Shown: piece by piece, positions 56,390-64,000 of the stretch
Numbering within the stretch: position 1 is the first letter of the stretch
Layout of the letters: each line of letters opens with the position of its first letter
Source of the DNA: Nageia nagi
Lineage: Eukaryota > Pinophyta
Assembly (NCBI GenBank): GCA_050084985.1
Contig: JBITNC010000001.1
Location: forward strand, 66,402,001-66,466,000
Direction of reading: 5' to 3'
Length of the DNA: 64,000 nucleotides
Notes under the pieces: generated by a model
What the model was told of the DNA's origin: nothing
What the model saw: only the letters and a program-made list of their open reading frames with translations
Databases searched by the model: none
Made by a program: the position numbers and the translations under genes

Positions 56390-57726
56390 TTAGATATTTA
56401 TAATCAACTTATGATAGGACAAGGGATGCCTTAATCTTCTTTGTATCTACTTTAAACCCTGTAAGGATATCTTCAGCCTTCCAGCATGTAAAAATTTTGT
56501 AATGGCTTCCTAAGCCAACTCATTTATTTGTTGCAAGTTTGAGATTTGTTTCTTAGAAAAATATTATTCTAGAAATTAAATGGTATTGGCTATCCAATTC
56601 GTAGCACTACCCTATACATTCTGCTCTTCCCATAATTTGGGAGCTTTCATTTCAATTAAAGAATTAAATAATTTGTTAATAAATTCTAGCTCTATTATGA
56701 GCTGGTGTTTATTTATATCCATGTTGAATACCAAACTTTGGAGTTCACAAATATCTCAGATCCTCTATTGATATAACTATTTTGGCTTAGAAGAGACTAT
56801 TGCAACCTCTTTTTCAGTTAAAATTCTCAAACAAACCTACATCCTTTTTAATATTACTCTAGGTATATCCAAAGCCAGCTTATGAAGAGCATTTTGAGCA
56901 TAGAACTCATTGATGGCCTCTTTGAGTAGATGTAAGTGAGCTAATGTTATCATTCTATCATTGACTCACTTCATCAAAGATTTTTTTGAAGTTCTTCATG
57001 AGCAGTAACAACTTTGCATCATCATCTAATAGAACTTTATTTGCTACATTGATAGTCTGCATCTCAACCTCAACTTGTTTGACTTTCTAAGCATCGATGA
57101 CTATAATTTGAGCTTTGAGCTCTTTTATCATTTGATTTGCAACATCTAGCTCGGATCTTATTGTTGACATGCTCTTATCAAACTCTACTTTCTATTTTGC
57201 AAGCGTTGCAATCAATTATTTATTTTTATTTTGCAACCCAGCTATTGTTTTATCTTTAAGAGAGTAGTTTTTTTTATACTGATCAATTTTCTTATTCAAT
57301 TTTTCTATCTTAGTCTTCATTTCTTGAAGACTTTTACTGATTGCCATTGAAGTATTTACAAGAAATCTAGGTTGGTAAATTGTTGGTACACTTCACATAT
57401 TTACATCTATTACTACTATGAGAGTAATATCTAGTTTCCCTTCTTTGAAAAGCATCTATGCAATTTTAATATCTTCTATCTCTATTACCTTACTAAAAAT
57501 TCTCTACTATTGCTCAGGGAGCATAGGAGACTTATTAAAAAATGTTTCCCAATTAGTGAGATCTACAATTTGTGTAGAAAAAATTGACTTTATTTTCTCT
57601 TACAAGGCTATAGGAATAAAAGAATGGATAGTAATAACTTCACCTAAAATAGGTGTTTCAACTTGATGAATGGATTGGGATTATCGGGGAGGTGTCAAAT
57701 GTTGGACTTCTAATTCTAGCTCAGCT
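56390..57726 (-). pseudogene. Unrecognised decayed ORF with long coiled coil
   Basis: One minus-strand frame can be followed from 57726 to about 56950 (about 250 codons) with some ten stops, mostly Gln-type. After one frame change it runs on to about 56570 and, more weakly, 56390. N-terminal part: VQHLTPPR, HQVETPILGEVITIHSF, TQIVDLTNWETFFNKS. It is followed by PTIYQPRFLVNTS and then a Lys/Glu/Leu/Ile-rich heptad region from MAISKSLQEMKTKIEKL (57350) through ELDVANQMIKELKAQI and beyond. No catalytic motif seen. It may be an accessory retrotransposon ORF or the C-terminal half of a plant-transposon-like protein. E6 cuts it at 57727. Confidence 0.6.
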
Positions 57727-60422
57727 TCTTCCTATCCTTGAGCTGCAGAAAGAGCAAGAATTATTCTGACAGTAGGCATCTTGGCTACAGGAGCAAAGGT
57801 TTCCTCATAATCAATACCATATTTCTGAGCGAATCCTTTGGCTACTAACCTTGCCTTGTATTTTTCAATGTTTCCATCAGAATTGTACTTGACCTTGTAT
57901 ATCCATTTATTACCAATCACATTTTTCTCATTGGGATAAGGAACCAAATCCCAAGTTTCATTTTTCATGAGAGCCTCATACTCAACTTTCATAGCTTCCA
58001 TCCAACACTCTTGCTTGGAAGCTTCTTTGAAGGTTGATGGCTCATGCATATTATCAATTTTGGCAAATAAGGATTTATTCAAGGTCATACTTCTGGTAAT
58101 TCTCTATGCTGGAGAATTTTGCTCTTGTGGTGACTTCTCTACATGCTCATCCAACCAGTTAGGTGCAGGCGAAGAATCATCTGTATCAGATACTTCAGCA
58201 TGAGAGGTCGTATCCTCAGAAAGTTCATTGAACTTAACATCCCTAGACACAAAGACTATTTTATGGGATGAAGAGTAGAGCCTGTAACCTCTATGCTGAT
58301 TATCATACCCCACAAAGATGCATTTTTCTGATCATTTATCGAGCTTCTTTCTTTTCTCTGAGGTAATGAAGGCAAATGCATCACAACCGAAGACCTTGAA
58401 GTGTGAGAGGTTAGGTTTCTTTCCTGTCCATGCTTCATATGGAGTTTTACCTTCAACTGCCTTAGTAGGACACCTATTTAGGGTGTGAATAGCAGTATGA
58501 ATAGCTTCGCCCCATAAGAAACTAGGAAGGTTACCCAACATGCATCTTGCCATTTCCATAATGGTGCGATTCTTTCTTTCAGCAACTCCATTTTGCTGAG
58601 GGGTGTATGGGATTGTGAATTGTCGCTTAATCCCGTGTTTAACACAAAAGTCGTTAAACTCATTGCTATTATATTCACCCCCATTGTCAGATCTCAGCAT
58701 TTTGATCTTAAAATCAGTTTGATTTTCAACAAGTGCCTTGAAGTCTTGAAACCTGTCAAAAGTTTGATCCTTGTGCTCAAGTAGATAACCAAATGTCATC
58801 CTACTGAAGTCATCAATGAAGGTCAGAACATAAGAAGCTCCACCTAGTGACTTAGTTTGAAAAGGACCCATCAAATCTGAATGCACAAGTTGAAGAGGAC
58901 AAGTAGCCCGAGTTGCCTTATCTTTTTCAAACTTTTGCCTATGCATCTTTCCTAGAATGCACCTTTCACAAAGACCAACTGTGGGTGAAATATTAGGTAA
59001 ACCTTCCACAAGTTCTTGAGTTTTCATGGCTTGAATACTCTTGTGGTTAAGGTGTCCTAATCGTTGATGCCAAAGATTACCTTTTGAACAAACATTTGTA
59101 GCAAGACAAATCTTTGAAGGTACTTGATCCATAATATAAAGGTCATTCTTTACTGATCCTTTCATCAAAGTGGCAAGTCCTTTCTTAACACACCAAGAGT
59201 GTGAGGTAAACTCAAATGAGCATCCTTTCCTTGTAATTTGAATCACGGAGATGAGATTCATCCTTAGTTTAGGCACATAAAAGACATTGTCAAGAGTCTT
59301 TCCATGAATCTTCACACTTCCTATTCCGTGAACATCAAGGATTGTATTATCACCTATCACAACTGCATCCTTTTTGTACTTATGAAAGTTTTCAAACTTA
59401 TCCTTTTCATAACACATGTGATTAGTGCATCCTGTATCAACAATCCAGTCATTTGAAATAGTTTGAGTCATTGAGTAGTAGGCAATAGAAGCAGCATGCT
59501 TGTTCTTCTTTTTATTATTGAAATTTCTCACATTTGCATTTCCCTTTCCTTTTTGAGCAAATTTCTTTTTGCGACAATCATACTCTTTGTGCCCAAAGAT
59601 GCCACAGAAGTTACAATTCCCATCAAACTTTTCTTGAGGTGTTGGATTGCTTGATCCTGCTTTATCATTCCTGTGCCTGTAGTTGCCATGATTGTTGTTG
59701 TTGTTTCCCTTTTTGTCATACTTCCTGAAGGTAGATGAGGACTTATTGTCTTTGAATTTGTAATGTTTGAACTTTTTCTTGAAAGGAGTTTTGGTTGCTC
59801 CTAGAGCAATGCTATGGTCCTTTGGAGAAAGGTTCAACATTTTCTTGTTCAAAGTTTCCTCATACTTTAGAAGAAGTCTTGAAAGGTTATCAAGTGAGAT
59901 GACATCTTCTTCATCATTGAGCCTTGTTTCCATAACTGTGACAAAGTTGCTGAACTTTGAAGTAAGGCTTTGTAGAATGATGAAGACCATGAACTCATCA
60001 TTGATCCAGTTGCAACCACAACCAACCAGTTGTGTCCTGAGGTCAATGATTTTGTTTAAGTAGATGGAGGCACTTTCATCTTCACTTTATCGATACTGCA
60101 ACAACTTTTGTAGAATGGTAAACCTTCTTGAAAATTTGGACCCAAGGTAGATCTTCTTTAACCTATCCCAAGCTTCCTTTGCTGAAGTTGATGAAGAAAT
60201 CATGAGAAGGACATCATCTGAAACTGCACGGTAAATCATAGAAGTTGCTAACTCATTCTTTGAGTTGTATACTTCAAGAGCCTTCTCATCGATAGGAGCA
60301 ACCGCATCTTCACTAACTGTCTGCCATAGCTTTCTTGCTTGTAACTCAGCTTTCATATGTGGTTCCCATATTCCAAAGTTGGAACCATCGAGTATGTGCT
60401 TGGGAACGAAGGTTTCAACCAT
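57727..60422 (-). pseudogene. E6 gag-protease-integrase-RT polyprotein, three stops, truncated
   Basis: One frame from ATG 60422 (VETFVPKHILDGSNFGIWE) to the truncation, about 898 codons, broken only by TAA at 60087, TGA at 58332 and TAG at 58104; each is one substitution from a sense codon. Domains: capsid to about 59760, Asn-rich linker, zinc knuckle CNFCGIFGHKEYDC (about 59615-59574), and protease WIVDTGCTNHM (about 59450, DTG active site). Integrase zinc region is LWHQRLGHLNHKS...CERCILGK, and the catalytic triad is complete: HSDLM (about 58895), SDNGGEY (about 58690) and QNGVAERKN (about 58590). RT begins with [29 protein letters not shown]. The frame is also open 54 bp upstream of the chosen ATG; conservation starts at 60422. 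Confidence 0.92.
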
Positions 60423-63415
60423 TGCTACAAAAAACAATAAATATGCAATAAGAATGTAAACTTTTACAATTTTCATCTATACATATAAAACATCTAATAA
60501 GCAAACATGTCCCACATGTGTAAACTCATTAACCACGATCCATAGAAGGATAAAGTTGGGGTTGTTTTCTTGTATAGAATTAGGCCTTCACCTGGATGCC
60601 CGCAAGGTGGAGCCCAGGTACTACCAGTCCTCAACCAGTTCACCTTGGTCAGTGATATACTCTCACAAGGAGAGGTACCTACTATTTTCCAAGGATCCGA
60701 CGTATCTTGGACCGGCCATTTTAATTATCTTGATTAAGGGTTTCAGTTTTCCTCCTAGGTTATAAGGATAATCCCTGAATGGACGTGCGGACATGTGGTA
60801 TCACTACACACATGCCTGTCCACCTAATAGAGTTATGTACAATCCAACAGAGGTCTTAGGGGCAATTAAGACGAACTTACCACCACTTGGTTCTTCGGAC
60901 TAAAAGGGCTCCAGTCTGCCCTGTCCTCACCTCATGGCTCCCCAAACAAGTCATGTTGTGGAAAATACGTGCGGATGTATTCATTTTAGGGGTTACTTTT
61001 CACATTTTTACGTATTGCAAGTATAAGCAAATGTGCAAAAAATATAAAGTAAGGTGAAAAATACTCCATCCACACAAACTTGAAACCTTAAGAGGCCAAA
61101 AATTGAGTCCAATGGGTTTTGTTCTAACCCCTAAAGGACTTTTACATTGTTCATATTTTTCTCACTTTATTCAAGCACTTAATGAATTAAACAAAGAACT
61201 AAGTCCTACTTAGTATTTAATTCATAACATGCATTGTATCATGACTTAAAAATTTAAGTAAGCATGCATCATGCATTAAAAATTTAAGTCCTAAGCATAC
61301 TTATAACATGCATTCTATCATGACTTAAAATTTAAGTAAGCATGCATCATGCATTAAAAATTTAAGTCCTAAGCATGTTTTAGTCTTCAAATAAGATACA
61401 TGCATCATATGCAACATCTAGATAAAATGTAAAGGTTTATCTCTAGAGAACCAACTTGTATGCTAAGACTTGGCTTATAAGTGATGCATTGTAAAAAAAT
61501 TCCCCCCTTTTTTTTTACTTAAAAAAATAGCATACTTTAGACTAAATTACTATGCATGTGCACCTTTTAATTAAGCATTTAATTTTGAGGAGAAAATAAG
61601 AAATTATTTTAAGTACTCCTAAGTGCATTTAATGGGAGCAATTGACTTGTAAAAAATTAAATGCCTAAGAAGTATGTGTGCAAGTTGTAATAGGAGACCC
61701 ATACCCCAATTTTTAAATGCTTTGGAATGCTTTGTCTACCTTATGAACTAAAAAAAATAGCCTAAGTCAATAATCATTAAATGCTTAGTAGTTGTAAAAG
61801 ATGACCCCCCCCTTGTTCTTTCCACAAAAAAGACACGTTGGTTTTTGGAAGGGAAAATATGTAGGTGGTCAAAAACAAAAATAAGGCATTTAAGGAGACT
61901 AAGAAGACTTGCAATAAGGTGTTGGTAGCCATCAACCTTGACCAGGGAAGGAGGATGACCGATATGGAGGCTTAGAAGATAGCCAATGAAGGTGCAGGAG
62001 GTGGACCAGAGAGGAGGAGCTGAGGAGGAGAGGGAGGAGAAGACTGCTAGTTAGAGAGTCAGTTTTGTGCATTTGCTACGATCATTGCATGTCAAGAAAT
62101 AGTGTCTGCATCATGGATTGCAGCAAACAACACAGATACCCGTGCAACGTATCCGTTCGGTGCATATCCTGTGAGCAACGATAACTCGTGGGACTTCCAT
62201 ATTTTGCAGGCATGTCTGTTATGGCATTCACAACGACAACAGGGGATAGAAATCCGGTTGTAAGGAGTCTTTGTGTATGTATAAACCCTATGCCAAATCT
62301 CCCAGTTTTGAACAGGTGTGGACGATGTGAAAAAAAAGGTGAAATGATCGGGTTGGACTACTGCTGGTGTTGGTTGCAGTTGGTGAAACAGTGTCATTGC
62401 CTGTCGAGGAAAGCCATGTCGTGGGTAGCCTACAAGACTACTTCCATGAGAAGATGTCTCGTTCAGTCAGACAGTCAAAAACTGCATCTTGTCAAGCAAT
62501 TCATGTGCGTGGGCGGGGGCAGAGGAGCTGCTGCGCTGGGGAAGGAGGAGGCAGTCACGTGGTGGAGCACGGTGGTGCGGAGTAGAGCCACCAGAGAGGA
62601 GGGCTGCTGGGCGTGCGAGGAGGTGGCTGCGCGGTGGTAGTGCCGGACGGGAGGAGCGACCAGAGGCCGCGCGCGGAGGAGGACCCCCCCACGTTGTATT
62701 TTTACACGATTTAATTTATTTAATTTTCCTTGACCTGCCCACTATATATATTTTTTGATTATATTTTAAATGAATTTAAAATATAAAAATATATATATAC
62801 CACAATTTTGATGTAAAACTAAAAAAATATACATATATTTTGTTATTTTAAATAGATTTAAAAATATATATATATAATTTTGTCTTAAACAAAGTTAAAA
62901 ACAAAATAAGAAATATATATATATATATAATTTTGTTTTAACCAAGTTAAAAAACAAAATTGTGTAAATATTTCAAAAAAAAAAACTTGTAAATAAAGTC
63001 CTCCACTTTATTTCAACAATAAAATATGAAAAAAAATTGCACCTTCCTCCTCTTTTTTTTTGATATTGTTCACAAAAGATTATTGTAAAAAATCTTTTCA
63101 ATAGGATGCTATCATAATATATTTTTGCTCAAAAGAAAAAAAATTTTCTTTGTACATTAAAAATAGATTACTAACATAAAAGTTTGTTAGTAAGAAGAGA
63201 ATAGCAAAAATATATTATGGTATTGCTAAGACATTGACATTGAGCTAGCATAATCATACAAAAGATTAGTAACATAATGAACTTTGTTAAAGAAGGATAG
63301 AAGGTTATACCTTTGCAAACCTTTTACCTCACAATGAAGAATGAAGATCTCCAAAGTTGAGAAGGATGAAGCACTTCCAAGATGTAGCTTCCACACCAAA
63401 AGAGCTTCCTCAATG
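60423..63415 (-). other. Long leader of E6
   Basis: About 3.0 kb, no credible frame. Conserved block 60580-60990, AT-rich repeat 61220-61380 (units with ATGCATCATG and TTAAAAATTTAAG, alternate period about 75 bp). A copy-specific segment 61900-62700 includes an unusually GC-rich core at 62500-62690. Then come TA-rich text (62740-62960) and a PBS-proximal conserved stretch. The open frames at 62188-62758 are by-products of the GC-rich core. Confidence 0.72.
60580..60990 (-). other. Conserved leader block adjacent to gag (best copy)
   Basis: The same ordered block occurs in E1 (4180-4620), E3 (24740-25170, plus) and E4 (39140-39605). Shared words include AGGTGAAGGCCTAA, GGTATCACTACACACATGCC (its complement side), GGAGCCATGAGGTGAGGA and ACATGACTTGTTTGGGG. 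It is non-coding in all three frames in every copy, yet better conserved than neighbouring leader. Confidence 0.75.
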
Positions 63416-63429
63416 TGGCTCTGATACCA
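63416..63429 (-). promoter_or_regulatory. Primer binding site of E6
   Basis: Minus strand TGGTATCAGAGCCA, a perfect tRNA-Met-type PBS, two bases from the LTR. Confidence 0.95.
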
Positions 63430-63431
63430 AT

Positions 63432-63929
63432 TGAAGGATTTGCACTAGATCTAAACAAATCCTTTAGGACCTTAGACTAGGAAACTCAAGTGTACACATC
63501 TATAATTCTAAGAACATCATTCACACAATATGACACCAATATAATGTGGTTCCTCCCTCCTTGGGAGTACATCCACAACTAGTTCTCTTATTCTCAAATC
63601 TATGTCTCTCTTACAACTATTCTCTAGCTCTCTCCTACACAACCAAGTAGAGTAATCTTACTCAAAACTTAGATATGTTTACATGAGGAGAGGCCCTCTA
63701 TTTATAGGTTGAGAGCACCTCCCTAACCTTCCTTTAACCCAAGGGTAAGGTTAGGGTTACATTAAATGTACCACCAAACTTCAACCTACCAACTAACTCC
63801 TTTGGTAAAGTCAAAGTCTACATATTAAAGAATTCTATTAATCACTTAAGGTATCTACATACCTTTAAGTGATTAATTGAATTTACAAGGAGTTTAGATA
63901 TTCACAATATTTCATTACAAATTCTAACA
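63432..63929 (-). repeat. 5' LTR of E6 (subfamily B)
   Basis: 498 bp, TGAAGGATTTGC to ATTCTAACA in reverse orientation. Palindrome 63839-63877, TATA box complement CTATTTATAGG near 63697. Outer flank is CTTCC, whose partner is missing because the other end of E6 is truncated. Confidence 0.93.
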
Positions 63930-64000
63930 CTTCCATGGCCTCACCTTGTTCCTCAGGCTTATCCATTGGGCTAGATTCCTTCTTTTTCTTAGGTTCATCA
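63930..64000 (-). CDS. Possible coding fragment at the window edge
   Basis: Minus-strand frame open through all 71 bases. It reads DEPKKKKESSPMDKPEEQ and then GEAME: a Lys-rich patch followed by acidic text, as in disordered parts of nuclear plant proteins. Too short to prove. It could be a host exon hit by E6 or part of another element. Confidence 0.3.

Larger units (their letters stand above)
57727..63929 (-). mobile_element. Copia element E6 (LTR subfamily B), 3'-truncated
   Basis: Minus strand. 5' LTR 63432-63929, PBS 63416-63429, 3-kb leader, gag-pol 60422-57727. The element ends abruptly inside RT (after LALSAAQG), and the rest of RT, RNase H, 3' UTR and 3' LTR are missing. The coding part is the best preserved of the A-C lineage in the window. 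Confidence 0.93.

Noticed and set aside
62188-62758. Three overlapping frames of 72-150 codons in the GC-rich part of the E6 leader
   Set aside because: Stop codons are rare in GC-rich text; the frames overlap on the same strand in different phases, run antisense to the element and show no domain.
1-64000. tRNA, rRNA or small RNA genes
   Set aside because: tRNA-related sequence appears only as short primer binding sites beside LTRs; I saw no cloverleaf or rRNA-like stretch.

Overview
The window is plant nuclear DNA made almost entirely of old, mutually nested transposable elements. I found no intact host gene. Tnt1/Tork-like Ty1/copia LTR retrotransposons dominate (PBS TGGTATCAGAGC, order gag-protease-integrase-RT-RNase H), together with plant L1-type LINEs, one pol-less Ty3/gypsy-like element and a decayed PLS-type pentatricopeptide-repeat (PPR) gene. 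High AT content, extensive decay and deep nesting point to a large, slowly purged plant genome. A gymnosperm would fit, but the species cannot be fixed from this sequence.

Layout. 1-7175: copia element E1, minus strand, running off the left edge, with a younger solo LTR inside it (2293-2781, TSD GAAGT). 7176-8579: 3' end of a plus-strand copia element into which E1 inserted. 8580-12189: LINE ORF1 remnant, decayed tandem repeats and unassigned AT-rich DNA. 12190-12622: truncated LTR. 12623-21751: one L1-type LINE split by a 5.65-kb copia composite (13370-19021, TSD AAATT) whose interior is inverted relative to its LTRs. 21714-22695 plus 44719-45485: an unrecognised decayed gene split by a three-level nest. 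The nest is E3 (22696-44718, plus), which contains E4 (27882-42148, minus), which contains E5 (30096-35959, plus, TSD GTTAG). 46160-46560: LINE RNase H. 47150-54260: PPR pseudogene split by a gypsy-type element with no recognisable pol (48255-54076). 55395-55815: 78-79 bp minisatellite. 56390-57726: an unrecognised coiled-coil pseudo-ORF. 57727-63929: E6, the best-preserved coding element, missing its 3' half of RT, RNase H and 3' LTR. 63930-64000: a short open frame at the edge.

Three LTR subfamilies are distinguishable: A (about 497 bp), B (about 490-498 bp) and C (about 465-472 bp). They share a U3 palindrome built on CTTAAGGTATC, a TATAAATA box and a GTGGATGTACTCC block. E1, E3, E4 and E6 also share a very long (2.2-3.0 kb) leader between PBS and gag. 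That leader holds a conserved 0.4-kb block next to gag and, 0.55-1.5 kb from the PBS, a copy-specific segment of different base composition. E5 belongs to a separate copia family (D, 283-bp LTRs). No gene here looks able to make a full product. The value of the window lies in the insertion history, the LTR and leader architecture, and two decayed host-like or accessory ORFs I could not assign.
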